A DNA stretch of 62,941 bases from Curvibacter delicatus NBRC 14919 (GCF_001592265.1 NZ_BCWP01000024.1:1-62941); one strand, 5' to 3'; positions 45,437 through 55,566 are shown, numbered from the stretch's first letter. The notes: generated by a model not told the origin, from the sequence alone. Numbers and translations: made by a program.

Positions 45437-46408
45437 ATGATTTCGACAATGTTTCGGTGTGTGGCCGGCGTGCTGCTGGCCGGCGTGCTGGCCACGCAGG
45501 CTGGCGCACAAGGCTTTCCGAGCAAACCCATTCGCCTGGTGGTGCCCAACGCGCCCGGTGGTGCGGCCGACCTGACCGCGCGCGCCGTCGGCCAGAAGCT
45601 TGGCGAGACGCTGGGCCAGCCGGTGGTGATCGACAACAAACCCGGCGCTGGCGGCGTGGCCGCTGGCGAGGCGGTGGCCAAGGCCGTGCCCGACGGCCAC
45701 ACCCTGTTGCTGATTTCGAGCGGCACCGCCGTCAGTGCCTCGCTCTTCAAGTCGCTGCCCTTCGACACCGTGAAAGACTTCATCCCGGTCGCGCCGCTGG
45801 CCACCTTCGATCTGGTGATCGTGGCACCTGAAGGCGGGCGCTTCAAGACCTTGGGAGAACTCGTGGCCTATGCGCGCGCCAACCCGGGCAAGCTCAACAT
45901 CGGCACACCCAACATCGGCACCACGCAGAACCTGGCGGCCGAGCTGTTCAAGTCGGCCGCTGGCATCGACGTGCAGATCGTGCCCTTCAACGGCACGCCG
46001 GCGGTGATCAACGCGCTGCGTGGTGGCCAGATCGATGCCGGCCTCGACATCCTCAGTCCGCTGCTGGCGCAGATCAAGGCGCGTGCACTGCACCCGCTGG
46101 CCATCACCGGTGACAAGCGCTCGCGCGTGCTGCCGGATGTTCCCACCGCCCGGGAAGCCGGCGTCAACGGGTTTGTGGCCGCGTCCTGGAACGGCCTGGC
46201 GGTGCCGGCGAAGACGCCGAAGGAGGTGGTAGCGCGCCTGAACCGCGACGTGGTTGCCGCGCTGAAGGACCCGGTGGTGAAGAAGAAGCTGGAAGACCTC
46301 AACCTTGACCCGCACCCCGGCACGCCCGAGCAGGCGGCAGCCCTGCTGAACGACGACATCCGCCGCTGGGGCGGTGTCATCGAGCGCGCCAAGCTGCCGA
46401 AGCAATAA
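45437..46408 (+). CDS. Tripartite tricarboxylate transporter substrate-binding protein (Bug/TctC family)
   Basis: The 323-residue binding protein has a Sec leader (VAGVLLAGVLATQAGAQG). It carries the Bug motifs RLVVPNAPGGAADLTARAVG, VVIDNKPGAGGVAAGEAVAK and VPAKTPKEVVARLNRDVVAA. It is the fifth gene after the Liv permeases and ATPases, 51 nt past livF, in the same direction. No TctA/TctB partners are nearby. Candidate ligands are aromatic or dicarboxylic acids linked to the protocatechuate pathway downstream. Confidence 0.92.
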   Translation: MISTMFRCVAGVLLAGVLATQAGAQGFPSKPIRLVVPNAPGGAADLTARAVGQKLGETLGQPVVIDNKPGAGGVAAGEAVAKAVPDGHTLLLISSGTAVSASLFKSLPFDTVKDFIPVAPLATFDLVIVAPEGGRFKTLGELVAYARANPGKLNIGTPNIGTTQNLAAELFKSAAGIDVQIVPFNGTPAVINALRGGQIDAGLDILSPLLAQIKARALHPLAITGDKRSRVLPDVPTAREAGVNGFVAASWNGLAVPAKTPKEVVARLNRDVVAALKDPVVKKKLEDLNLDPHPGTPEQAAALLNDDIRRWGGVIERAKLPKQ

Positions 46409-46512
46409 GGCCTGGGCACGGGGAAGCACAAGGGGGGCGTTGTCGTCACGTGCCGGTGTGTCTGACGGCATCGGCAAAGCGGCGCGTTGGCAGGACCACG
46501 CCGATCGCCTGC

Positions 46513-46580
46513 TGCTACAGGCGCTACAAAATAGATAGCGCCTGGCGCATATTCAACAAGGGATGAAGCCGGATTTTGTT
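46513..46580 (+). repeat. Dispersed ~60-bp repeat (family 1), copy between tctC and aroE
   Basis: Reads GCTACAGGCGCTACAAAATA, then GATAGCGCCTGGCGCATATT, then CAACAAGGGATGAAGCCGGA and TTTTGTT. It is one of the best-preserved copies: the GGCGCATATTCAACAAGG core and the GCCGGATTTTG end are intact. It lies between two convergent genes. Confidence 0.72.
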
Positions 46581-46594
46581 CTGGTCTGAGGCGC

Positions 46595-47437
46595 TTACAG
46601 CGTGGCTTCCACCATGCGTCGCAATTCCGGCGTGAGCGCTGGCATGAGACCGAACCACGCCTGGAACGCCGGGCGCGCCTGGTTCAGCAACATGCCCAGG
46701 CCGTTGACGGTGGCGTTGCCGCGCTGGCGTGCGGCAGCCAGCAGCGGCGTTTCCAGCGGCACGTAGATGATGTCCGACACCAGGGCGTGCTTGGGCAGGT
46801 GGTCGAGCGAGAGTTCCAGCGGGTCCTGGCCCTTCATGCCCAGGCTGGTGGTGTTGACCAGCAGCGCCACGTCGGCCAGCGCCTCATGCCGCTGTTCCCA
46901 CGGAACGGCCTTCACCGGTGCGCCGAATTCCTGTGCCAGCGCCAGCGCCTTGTCCCCGCTGCGGTTGCACAGACGGATCTCCTTCGCGCCGCGTTCGGCC
47001 AGTGCCACCAGGATGGCGCGCGAAGCGCCGCCGGCGCCCAGCACCGTCACCGGGCCGGCATCGGCGCGCCAGCCGGGTTGGGCGTCGAGCAGGCTCTGGA
47101 TGAAACCGAAAGCATCAGTGTTGTAGCCGCTCAGGGCGCCGTCGGCCTCCACTACCACGGTGTTGATGGCGCCGATGCGCTGGGCCAGCGGGTCGATGCG
47201 GTCCACCAGCGGCATGGCGGCCACCTTGTGCGGAATGGTGATGTTGCAGCCGGCAAAACCCAGGGCGCGCAGGCCGCGCACGGCGTCGCCAATCAGTTCG
47301 GGCTGCACCGGCAGCAGCACGTAGCTGCCATTCAGACCGTACTGGCGGATCCAGTGGTTGTGGATGGCGGGGGAGCGCGAGTGCGCCACCGGCCAGCCCA
47401 TCACGCCGGCCAGGGTGTAGTTGTTGTCAGTTGCCAT
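46595..47437 (-). CDS. aroE: Shikimate dehydrogenase
   Basis: The 280-residue enzyme reduces 3-dehydroshikimate with NADPH, or oxidises shikimate or quinate in catabolic relatives. GVMGWPVAHSRSPAIHNHWI is the substrate site, NITIPHKVAA holds the catalytic Lys, NTDAFGFIQSL the paired Asp, and VLGAGGASRAILVALAERGA the nucleotide loop. It lies 21 nt downstream of the LysR regulator on the minus strand, divergent from the lig operon. That position suggests a catabolic AroE-like role, possibly feeding protocatechuate from shikimate or quinate. A housekeeping aroE cannot be ruled out. Confidence 0.93.
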   Translation of the reverse strand: MATDNNYTLAGVMGWPVAHSRSPAIHNHWIRQYGLNGSYVLLPVQPELIGDAVRGLRALGFAGCNITIPHKVAAMPLVDRIDPLAQRIGAINTVVVEADGALSGYNTDAFGFIQSLLDAQPGWRADAGPVTVLGAGGASRAILVALAERGAKEIRLCNRSGDKALALAQEFGAPVKAVPWEQRHEALADVALLVNTTSLGMKGQDPLELSLDHLPKHALVSDIIYVPLETPLLAAARQRGNATVNGLGMLLNQARPAFQAWFGLMPALTPELRRMVEATL

Positions 47438-47458
47438 GGTGTTCTCGCTCAGGGGTCG

Positions 47459-48373
47459 TTATTGTGCCGTCCGCTCGGTGGCGCCGAACACCTGGCCAGC
47501 CACCTCCTGGATGAGTTCCAGCATGGCCTGCTGCGTCATGGTGGTGGTGCGGCTGGCGGCCGTGGCCAGCGCCAGCTTGCTGCTCAGCCTGGGCTTGACG
47601 ATGGGGCGGGCCAGGTAGGCCTCGGGCTGGGTCGAGGTCGTCAGTGCGTATTTCGACAGGATGGCGTGGCCCGCGCCGTCGGCCACCAGGTCGAGGATGG
47701 CGGCCACGCCGTCGATCTCCAGACTGATGTTGGGTTTGCAGCCGATGCCGGCCATCTCGGTCTCCACCGTCATGCGGATGGCGTTCGGGCGGCTCGGAAT
47801 CACCAGCGGCAAGGCGCTCACTTCCTTCAGGCTGACTGGCGTGGCTCTGGCCTTGGCTTCGCGTGGGCCGATCAGGAACAGCTCTTCCTCCATCAGCGGC
47901 AGGGTGTCAAGTTCGGGGGTGGGCGAGGGGTTGTAGAGCAAGGCAATGTCCAGCCGTCCGGTCAACAGCCCCTCCTGCATGGAAATCGTCAGGCCTTCAC
48001 TGATGGACAGCGCCGCGTTGGGCAGGCGCTTGCGGAATTCGCGCGTCAGCGGCACCGTCATCATCTTGGCAATGCTGGGTGGCAGGCCCACGGCCACGCG
48101 GCCTGCCAGGGCGCCGCGCACCCGGCCCAGGTCTTCGCGGGCACGCTCCACCTGGTGCAGGATGCCGCGGCCGTGCTCCAGCAGCAGTTTGCCGGCCTCG
48201 GTGGTGGTGACGCCGCGGCCGTTGCGCAGCAGCAGGTTCTGCCGCAACTCCACCTCCAGCAGGCGCACCTGGCGGCTCAGCGCCGGCTGGGCGATGTCCA
48301 GCACGCTGGAGGCGCGGGTGAAACTGCCGAGTTCGGCCACCCGGACGAAGTATTCAAGTTGCTTGAGGTCCAC
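47459..48373 (-). CDS. LysR-family regulator of the protocatechuate 4,5-cleavage operon (PmdR/LigR position)
   Basis: The frame is open to a TTG at 48400, but I use the GTG at 48373 (304 residues), because LysR proteins of this type begin (M/V)DLKQLEYF. The helix-turn-helix is LGSFTRASSVLDIAQPALSR then QVRLLEVEL, followed by a LysR effector domain. It is divergent from the lig genes, which start 128 bp away, and upstream of aroE. In Comamonas, the equivalent PmdR activates the pmd operon from the same position. The start codon is uncertain, as no clear ribosome-binding site precedes either candidate. Confidence 0.92.
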   Translation of the reverse strand: MDLKQLEYFVRVAELGSFTRASSVLDIAQPALSRQVRLLEVELRQNLLLRNGRGVTTTEAGKLLLEHGRGILHQVERAREDLGRVRGALAGRVAVGLPPSIAKMMTVPLTREFRKRLPNAALSISEGLTISMQEGLLTGRLDIALLYNPSPTPELDTLPLMEEELFLIGPREAKARATPVSLKEVSALPLVIPSRPNAIRMTVETEMAGIGCKPNISLEIDGVAAILDLVADGAGHAILSKYALTTSTQPEAYLARPIVKPRLSSKLALATAASRTTTMTQQAMLELIQEVAGQVFGATERTAQ

Positions 48374-48437
48374 TTTTTTTAGGGCATAGCTTTCTCGCAA
48401 TTATGCCGAATTGTGATACCTGCTAGAAACCGCCACA

Positions 48438-48461
48438 CCTTGGCGCCAACCCTTGCCAAGG
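48438..48461 (+). promoter_or_regulatory. 7-bp inverted repeat in the leader region before the lig operon
   Basis: CCTTGGC (48438-48444) and GCCAAGG (48455-48461) are exact reverse complements separated by 10 nt, about 40 bp before the ATG at 48501. It could be a regulator site or an mRNA hairpin. The function is unknown. Confidence 0.4.
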
Positions 48462-48500
48462 CCACAATCCCTGGGTTCATCCTAGAAGCTGGCAGTGTTC

Positions 48501-49196
48501 ATGACGACCGAAATCAAAGGCATCTCTTCCATGGCCACCCGTTTGGTGCTGGCCGAGCTGGTGGACGCGTTCCAGCGCCGCACCGGCAACCGTGTAGCCA
48601 TCGAATCGGTGGGCGGGGTGGACGCCGCCAAGCGCGTGCAGGCTGGCGAGGCGTTTGACGTCGTCATCCTGGCCTCCGACGCCATCGACAAGCTGATCGC
48701 CTCCGGCCATGTGCAGCCTGACAGCAAGGTCGACTTGGTGCGCTCGGGCGTGGCGGTGGCCGTGCGCGCCGGGGCACCCAAGCCCGACATCTCAAGCGAA
48801 GACGCGGTGCGTGCCGCTGTGCTGGCCGCACGCAACATCAGTTATTCCACCGGCCCGAGCGGCGTGGCGCTGGCCAAGCTGTTCGAGCGCTGGGGCATTG
48901 CAGAAGAAATCAAGGACCGCATCGTCACCCCGCCGCCGGGCACCCCGGTCGGCAGCCTGGTGGCCAAGGGCGAGGTCGAGCTGGGTTTCCAGCAGCTGAG
49001 CGAACTGATCAACCTCGAGGGCATCACTGTGCTCGGCCCGCTGCCGGCGGCGATCCAGATCATCACCACTTTCTCGGCCGGTGTGTGTGCCGGCAGCCAG
49101 CAGGGCGATGCCGTGCGTGCCATGCTGACCGACATGAACACCCCCGAGGCTGCGGCAGCCAAACTGCGCCAAGGCATGGAGCCAGCCGCGGCCTGA
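48501..49196 (+). CDS. Leaderless ModA-like (type 2 periplasmic-binding fold) protein, first gene of the lig operon
   Basis: The 231-residue protein starts at the ATG at 48501 (an in-frame GTG lies 6 nt upstream). Segments such as LVLAELVDAFQRRTGNRVAI, GEAFDVVILASDAIDKLIAS and ISYSTGPSGVALAKLFERWG resemble molybdate-binding ModA proteins. However, it has no signal peptide, so it should remain in the cytoplasm. It occupies the first position of the operon, where Comamonas has the 4-oxalomesaconate tautomerase gene pmdU. No other tautomerase-like protein lies in the window. It could therefore be an unconventional isomerase or a ligand sensor; both are inferences. Confidence 0.8.
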   Translation: MTTEIKGISSMATRLVLAELVDAFQRRTGNRVAIESVGGVDAAKRVQAGEAFDVVILASDAIDKLIASGHVQPDSKVDLVRSGVAVAVRAGAPKPDISSEDAVRAAVLAARNISYSTGPSGVALAKLFERWGIAEEIKDRIVTPPPGTPVGSLVAKGEVELGFQQLSELINLEGITVLGPLPAAIQIITTFSAGVCAGSQQGDAVRAMLTDMNTPEAAAAKLRQGMEPAAA

Positions 49197-49226
49197 TGAA
49201 TTGCATTTGAATCCCAGGAGACTTTT

Positions 49227-50267
49227 ATGAAACAACCCATGATCATCGACTGCCACGGCCACTACACCACCGCACCGAAGGCGCTGGAGAACTGGCGCAA
49301 CCAGCAGATTGCCGGCATCAAGGACCCGGCTGTCATGCCGAAGGTGGCCGACCTCAAGATCAGCGACGACGAGCTGCGCGAGTCGATCGAGACCAACCAG
49401 TTGCGTCTGATGAAAGAGCGCGGCTCCGACCTCACCATCTTCAGCCCGCGCGCCAGCTTCATGGCGCATCACATCGGCGACTTCAATGTGTCGTCCACCT
49501 GGGCTGCCATCTGCAACGAGCTCTGCTACCGCGTCAGCCAGCTGTTCCCGGACAACTTCGTGCCGGCCGCCATGCTGCCGCAGTCGCCCGGCGTTGATCC
49601 TGCCACCTGCATTCCCGAGCTGGAGAAGTGCGTCAAGGAATACGGCAACGTCGGCATCAACCTGAACCCCGATCCGAGTGGCGGCCACTGGACCAGCCCG
49701 CCGCTGACCGACCGGCAGTGGTACCCCATCTACGAAAAGATGGTGGAGTACGACATCCCGGCCATGATCCACGTCTCCACCAGCTGCAATGCCTGCTTCC
49801 ACACCACCGGCGCGCACTACCTGAACGCCGACACCACGGCCTTCATGCAGCTGATCCAGGGCGACCTGTTCAAGGACTTCCCGACGCTGAAGTTCATCAT
49901 TCCCCATGGCGGCGGCGCCGTGCCTTACCACTGGGGCCGTTTCCGTGGTCTGGCGCAGGAAATGAAAAAGCCGCTGCTGAAGGACCACCTGCTGAACAAC
50001 GTCTTCTTCGACACCTGTGTCTACCACCAGCCCGGCATCGACCTGCTGACCAAGGTGATCCCGGTCGACAACATCCTGTTCGCCTCCGAGATGATCGGTG
50101 CCGTGCGCGGCATCGACCCCGAGACCGGCAACTACTACGACGACACCAAGCGCTACATCCAGGCTTCCAACATCCTGAACGACGAGCACCGCTACAAGGT
50201 CTATGAAGGCAATGCCCGCCGCGTGTTCCCGCGCCTGGACGCCGCCCTCAAGGCCAAGGGCAAATAA
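49227..50267 (+). CDS. ligJ: 4-oxalomesaconate hydratase
   Basis: The 346-residue amidohydrolase-superfamily enzyme adds water to 4-oxalomesaconate, giving 4-carboxy-4-hydroxy-2-oxoadipate. MIIDCHGHYTTAPKALENWR has the metal-binding HxH. MIHVSTSCNACFHTTGAHYL, FIIPHGGGAVPYHWGRFRG and ILFASEMIGAVRGIDPETG match LigJ/PmdE. It is the second gene of the lig operon, 30 nt after the ModA-like gene, with AGGAG upstream. It supplies the substrate of LigK, which follows. Confidence 0.95.
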   Translation: MKQPMIIDCHGHYTTAPKALENWRNQQIAGIKDPAVMPKVADLKISDDELRESIETNQLRLMKERGSDLTIFSPRASFMAHHIGDFNVSSTWAAICNELCYRVSQLFPDNFVPAAMLPQSPGVDPATCIPELEKCVKEYGNVGINLNPDPSGGHWTSPPLTDRQWYPIYEKMVEYDIPAMIHVSTSCNACFHTTGAHYLNADTTAFMQLIQGDLFKDFPTLKFIIPHGGGAVPYHWGRFRGLAQEMKKPLLKDHLLNNVFFDTCVYHQPGIDLLTKVIPVDNILFASEMIGAVRGIDPETGNYYDDTKRYIQASNILNDEHRYKVYEGNARRVFPRLDAALKAKGK

Positions 50268-50309
50268 GCCCACGCAACCCATCCAAGAACCCCCTACGAG
50301 GACAACACC

Positions 50310-51002
50310 ATGAGCATCAACGGACCCCTGGGCATCGTCAAACGCAACATCGTGCGCGCCGATGCCGCCGCCACTGACAAACTGGGCAAGTACGGTGTGG
50401 CCACCGTGCACGAGGCGCAAGGCCGTGTCGGCCTGATGCAGTCCTACATGCGTCCCATCTACGCCGGCGCCAAGATCTCCGGCACCGCCGTCACCGTGCT
50501 GCTGCACCCCGGTGACAACTGGATGCTGCACGTCGTCGCCGAGCAGATCAAACCCGGCGACATCGTCGTGGCCGCGCTCTCTGCCCCCAACACCGACGGC
50601 TTCTTTGGTGACCTGTTGGCCACCAGCTTCAAGGCCCGCGGCGCCCGCGGCCTGATCATCGACGGCGGCTGCCGCGACGTGGCCGAACTCAAGGCCATGG
50701 ACTTCCCGGTCTGGAGCCGCGCCATCAGCGCCAAAGGCACCATCAAGGCCACGCTCGGCTCGGTCAATGTCCCGGTGGTGTGCGCCGGCATGATCGTCAA
50801 CCCCGGTGATGCCATCGTGGCCGATGACGACGGTGTCGTCGTGGTCAATGCTGCCGACGCCCAGAAGGTGGCCGATGCCGCCGAGGCGCGCGAAGCCAAC
50901 GAAGGCGAGAAACGCGCCAAGCTGGCCGCTGGCGTGCTGGGGCTGGACATGTACAAGTTCCGCGAGCCGCTGGAAAAGCTAGGCCTGAAGTACATCGACT
51001 GA
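50310..51002 (+). CDS. ligK: 4-carboxy-4-hydroxy-2-oxoadipate aldolase/oxaloacetate decarboxylase
   Basis: The 230-residue class II aldolase of the RraA-like (HMG/CHA aldolase) fold cleaves 4-carboxy-4-hydroxy-2-oxoadipate to pyruvate and oxaloacetate, and usually also decarboxylates oxaloacetate. [20 protein letters not shown] at the N-terminus, [20 protein letters not shown] and [18 protein letters not shown], with the conserved Arg and Asp, identify it. [15 protein letters not shown] is the metal-proximal segment. It completes the pathway to central metabolites. It is 42 nt after ligJ and 113 nt before tctC. Confidence 0.95.
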   Translation: MSINGPLGIVKRNIVRADAAATDKLGKYGVATVHEAQGRVGLMQSYMRPIYAGAKISGTAVTVLLHPGDNWMLHVVAEQIKPGDIVVAALSAPNTDGFFGDLLATSFKARGARGLIIDGGCRDVAELKAMDFPVWSRAISAKGTIKATLGSVNVPVVCAGMIVNPGDAIVADDDGVVVVNAADAQKVADAAEAREANEGEKRAKLAAGVLGLDMYKFREPLEKLGLKYID

Positions 51003-51115
51003 GCTACGCAGCAAGGGCGCTCGCGCGCATGCCACGGCTGGCCGCTTCATCCAAGGCGGCCGCGGGCGGCGAGCAAGGCGTTCTGACAGTCCTACATCAC
51101 GAGGAGAAGCACATC

Positions 51116-52105
51116 ATGGTCGGAGTCGGTTTTCAGCAGGCACGTCGCCAAGCCTTCTGCTGGGTGGTGGGCATCCTTACCTTGGCCAGTCCGCTTGCGC
51201 AAGCCCAGCAGTTCCCGACCAGGCCGGTGAAGATCGTTGTCGGTTATTCCGCCGGCGGCGCCGTGGACGCCGTGGCCCGTGCCGTGGGGCAGGCCATGTC
51301 GACCAGCCTGGGCCAGTCCTTCGTGATTGAGAACAAGCCGGGTGCCGGCACCAACATCGCCGTCAAGTCGGTGATCGCCGCTGAGCCCGATGGCTACACC
51401 CTGATGATGGCGGCCAATGCACTGGCGGCCAACATGGCGCTGTACCAGCCGGCCCCGTTCGACGCCGAGCGTGACCTGGTGCCGGTGTCCCTTGTCGGGC
51501 GTGTGCCGGTAGTGATTGCGGCCAATGCCAACGCACCCTACGCCAACATTGCCCAGCTGATCGCCGCGGCCAAGGCCAAGCCGGGCAGCATTTCCTTTGC
51601 CTCGCCGGGCAATGGCTCCACGCCGCACATGGCGATCGAGTTCTTCAAGCGTGCCGCTGGCATCTCCCTGCTGCACATTCCCTACCGCGGCGGCTCACAG
51701 GCGTTGACGGACGTGATCGGCGGCCAGCTGCCACTGGCAGCCATGAATGCGCTGGAAGTACAGCCGCACGTGAAAAGCGGCAAGCTGAAAGTCCTGGCCG
51801 TGCTGAGCCCGAACCGCACCGTGATCTTCCCCGACGCACCGACCATTGCCGAGTCCGGCTACCCCGGCTTCGAAGCCTCGGTCTGGTACGGCCTGGTGGC
51901 ACCGGCCGCCACTCCCAAGGCGGTGGTGGCCAAGCTGCACGCTGAAGTGCAGAAGGCCTTGCAGACCAAGGAAGTGCGCGAGCGCATGACGGCCGTGGGT
52001 GGCGAGGTCATTCCCGGCAGCGCCGAGCAGTTTGGTGCCCTGATCCGCTCCGAGCGCCAGCGCTACGAGAAGCTGGTACGCGAAGCCAACATCAAACCCG
52101 ATTGA
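51116..52105 (+). CDS. Tripartite tricarboxylate transporter substrate-binding protein (Bug/TctC family)
   Basis: I start at the ATG at 51116 (329 residues), preceded by GAGGAGAAG; the upstream open frame is not family-like. The leader WVVGILTLASPLAQAQQF is a Sec signal. Bug motifs include KIVVGYSAGGAVDAVARAVG, VIENKPGAGTNIAVKSVIAA and LHIPYRGGSQALTDVIGGQL. It lies within the lig operon, between ligK and ligI, where it may bind protocatechuate or a pathway intermediate. No transporter membrane subunits accompany it. Confidence 0.93.
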   Translation: MVGVGFQQARRQAFCWVVGILTLASPLAQAQQFPTRPVKIVVGYSAGGAVDAVARAVGQAMSTSLGQSFVIENKPGAGTNIAVKSVIAAEPDGYTLMMAANALAANMALYQPAPFDAERDLVPVSLVGRVPVVIAANANAPYANIAQLIAAAKAKPGSISFASPGNGSTPHMAIEFFKRAAGISLLHIPYRGGSQALTDVIGGQLPLAAMNALEVQPHVKSGKLKVLAVLSPNRTVIFPDAPTIAESGYPGFEASVWYGLVAPAATPKAVVAKLHAEVQKALQTKEVRERMTAVGGEVIPGSAEQFGALIRSERQRYEKLVREANIKPD

Positions 52106-52131
52106 AATCCAACTGAGAGAGCAAGACTGCA

Positions 52132-53067
52132 ATGAGCAAACCGACAACAGGCCCGTTCGAAAAAACCGCCGGCTGGATGGACTGGTACACCGGCCCGAGC
52201 AAGCCGCGCTTCCAGCTGCCCGCAGGCGCGGTGGACGCACACTGCCACGTGTTCGGCCCCGGTGCCGAGTTTCCCTACGCCCCTGAGCGCAAGTACACCC
52301 CGTGTGACGCCTCCAAGGCCCAGCTGTTCGCCCTGCGCGACCACCTGGGTTTTGCGCGCAACGTGATCGTGCAGGCCACCTGCCACGGTGCCGACAACCG
52401 CGCCATGGTGGACGCCTGCGTGTCGTCGAACGGCAAGGCCCGTGGCGTGGCCACCGTCAAGCGCAGCGTCACCGACCAGGAACTTCAGGCCATGCACGAC
52501 GCCGGTGTGCGCGGCGTGCGCTTCAACTTCGTCAAGCGCCTGGTGGACTTCACGCCCAAGGACGAGCTGATGGAGATCGCCGGCCGTATTGCCAAGTTCG
52601 GCTGGCATGTGGTGATCTATTTCGAGGCGGTGGACCTGCCCGAACTGTGGGACTTCTTCACCGCGCTGCCCACCACTGTGGTGGTGGACCACATGGGCCG
52701 ACCCGATGTGAGCAAGCCGATCGATGGTCCCGAGTTCGAACTGTTCGTGAAGTTCATGCGCGAGCACAAGAACGTGTGGAGCAAGGTGAGCTGCCCGGAG
52801 CGCCTGTCGGTCACCGGCCCCAAGGCACTGAACGGCGAGCAGGCCGCCTACCGCGACGTGGTACCGTTTGCCAAGCGCATCGTGGAAGAGTTCCCCGACC
52901 GCGTGCTGTGGGGTACTGACTGGCCGCACCCCAACCTGAAGGACCACATGCCCGACGATGGCCTGCTGGTGGATTTCATTCCCCACATCGCCCCCACGGC
53001 CGAGCTGCAGAAGAAGCTGCTGGTGGACAATCCCATGCGCCTGTACTGGCCCGAGGAAGTGAAATAA
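52132..53067 (+). CDS. ligI: 2-pyrone-4,6-dicarboxylate hydrolase
   Basis: The 311-residue amidohydrolase hydrolyses 2-pyrone-4,6-dicarboxylate to 4-oxalomesaconate. LigI features are VDAHCHVFGPGAEFPYAPER, VQATCHGADNRAMVDACV, VRGVRFNFVKRLVDF, VVVDHMGRPDV and WGTDWPHPN, with the catalytic Asp in the last. Unlike most amidohydrolases, LigI does not need a divalent metal, a family property I do not see directly. It follows tctC by 26 nt and precedes ligA by 9 nt. Confidence 0.96.
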   Translation: MSKPTTGPFEKTAGWMDWYTGPSKPRFQLPAGAVDAHCHVFGPGAEFPYAPERKYTPCDASKAQLFALRDHLGFARNVIVQATCHGADNRAMVDACVSSNGKARGVATVKRSVTDQELQAMHDAGVRGVRFNFVKRLVDFTPKDELMEIAGRIAKFGWHVVIYFEAVDLPELWDFFTALPTTVVVDHMGRPDVSKPIDGPEFELFVKFMREHKNVWSKVSCPERLSVTGPKALNGEQAAYRDVVPFAKRIVEEFPDRVLWGTDWPHPNLKDHMPDDGLLVDFIPHIAPTAELQKKLLVDNPMRLYWPEEVK

Positions 53068-53076
53068 GGAGCCCGT

Positions 53077-54400
<1,324 letters not shown>

Positions 54401-54432
54401 GCCGCAAGGCGGATGCGCTACAAGGAGTACCT

Positions 54433-55386
54433 ATGAGCAAAACCATCAAAGTCGCCCTGGCGGGCGCCGGTGCCTTCGGCATCAAACACCTGGACGGCAT
54501 CAAGAACATCGACGGCGTGGAAGTCGTTTCGCTGATCAGCCGCGACCTGGAGAAAACCAAGGAAGTGGCCGACAAGTACGGCATTGGCCACGTCACCACC
54601 AAGCTGGAAGACAGCTTGGCGCTGAAGGAGGTGGACGCCGTCATCCTGTGCACGCCGACGCAGATGCACGCCTCGCAAAGCATTGCCTGCCTGAAGGCCG
54701 GCAAGCACGTGCAGGTGGAGATTCCGCTGGCCGACAGCTGGAAAGATGCACAGGAAGTGGTGGAGCTGCAGAAGAAGACCGGGCTGGTCGCCATGTGCGG
54801 CCACACCCGCCGCTTCAACCCCAGCCACCAGTACGTGCACAAGAAGATCCAGGCCGGTGAATTCAACATCCAGCAGATGGATGTGCAGACCTATTTCTTC
54901 CGCCGCACCAACATGAACGCGCTGGGCCAGGCCCGCAGCTGGACCGACCACCTGCTGTGGCACCACGCCGCTCACACCGTGGACCTGTTCGCCTACCAGT
55001 GCGGCAGCCCGATCGTGAAGGCCAACGCCATCCAGGGCCCGATCCACCCGACGCTGGGCATCGCCATGGACATGAGCATCCAGCTCAAGGCCGCCAACGG
55101 CGCCATCTGCACGCTGAGCCTGTCGTTCAACAACGACGGCCCTCTCGGCACCTTCTTCCGCTACATTGGCGACAGCGCGACCTACATCGCCCGTTACGAC
55201 GACCTGGTGAACGGCAAGGAAGAGAAGATCGACGTCTCCAAGGTCGATGTCTCCATGAACGGCATCGAGCTGCAGGACCGTGAGTTCTTCGCCGCCATCC
55301 GCGAAGGCCGCGAGCCCAACGCCAGCGTGGCGCAGGTGCTGCCGTGCTACCAGGTGCTGCACGACCTGGAGCAACAACTGAAATAG
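54433..55386 (+). CDS. ligC: 4-carboxy-2-hydroxymuconate-6-semialdehyde dehydrogenase
   Basis: I start at the ATG at 54433 (317 residues), after AAGGAG; a long upstream open frame overlaps ligB and is not coding. This Gfo/Idh/MocA-family enzyme oxidises the hemiacetal of the ring-cleavage product to 2-pyrone-4,6-dicarboxylate using NAD(P)+. The nucleotide loop is ALAGAGAFGIKHLDGI, followed by VILCTPTQMHASQSIACLKA, GKHVQVEIPLADS and CGHTRRFNPSHQYVHKKI. It is the last pathway gene, and a family-2 repeat starts just after its stop codon. Confidence 0.97.
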   Translation: MSKTIKVALAGAGAFGIKHLDGIKNIDGVEVVSLISRDLEKTKEVADKYGIGHVTTKLEDSLALKEVDAVILCTPTQMHASQSIACLKAGKHVQVEIPLADSWKDAQEVVELQKKTGLVAMCGHTRRFNPSHQYVHKKIQAGEFNIQQMDVQTYFFRRTNMNALGQARSWTDHLLWHHAAHTVDLFAYQCGSPIVKANAIQGPIHPTLGIAMDMSIQLKAANGAICTLSLSFNNDGPLGTFFRYIGDSATYIARYDDLVNGKEEKIDVSKVDVSMNGIELQDREFFAAIREGREPNASVAQVLPCYQVLHDLEQQLK

Positions 55387-55390
55387 TGTT

Positions 55391-55498
55391 GAACACCCCC
55401 AGGCTGCGCGCACTTCGTGTCGCTACGCCACCCCCCTTGCAGGGGGCAACGCCAGTGGCCCGGCGAAGCCGGTTCCACGGCGTTTCCCGGTTGGGGGC
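55391..55498 (+). repeat. GC-rich 3'-end repeat, family 2, copy C (downstream of ligC)
   Basis: Reads GAACACCCCCAGGCTGCGCG, then CACTTCGTGTCGCTACGCCA, then CCCCCCTTGCAGGGGGCAAC, and ends GGTTCCACGGCGTTTCCCGG. It is a near-identical partner of copy A, in the same orientation relative to the gene before it. CCCCCCTTGCAGGGGG and CCGGCGAAGCCGG are hairpin-forming segments, so the element may help end or stabilise the lig transcript. Confidence 0.82.
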
Positions 55499-55526
55499 AT
55501 ACGCCGAGGATCGTTCAAAGGAAAAT

Positions 55527-55566
55527 GGGGTCGGACTACTCGCCGCAGGCGATGTGCTCTGACCCC
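55527..55566. repeat. Imperfect inverted repeat upstream of the aldo/keto reductase gene
   Basis: GGGGTCGGA (55527-55535) can pair with TCTGACCCC (55558-55566), with one G-T wobble, around a 22-nt loop that itself contains CGCCGCAGGCG. The unit lies 27 bp before the reductase start. It resembles short GGGGTC/GACCCC palindromes seen in other Burkholderiales genomes, as I recall; mobility is not shown here. Confidence 0.55.
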
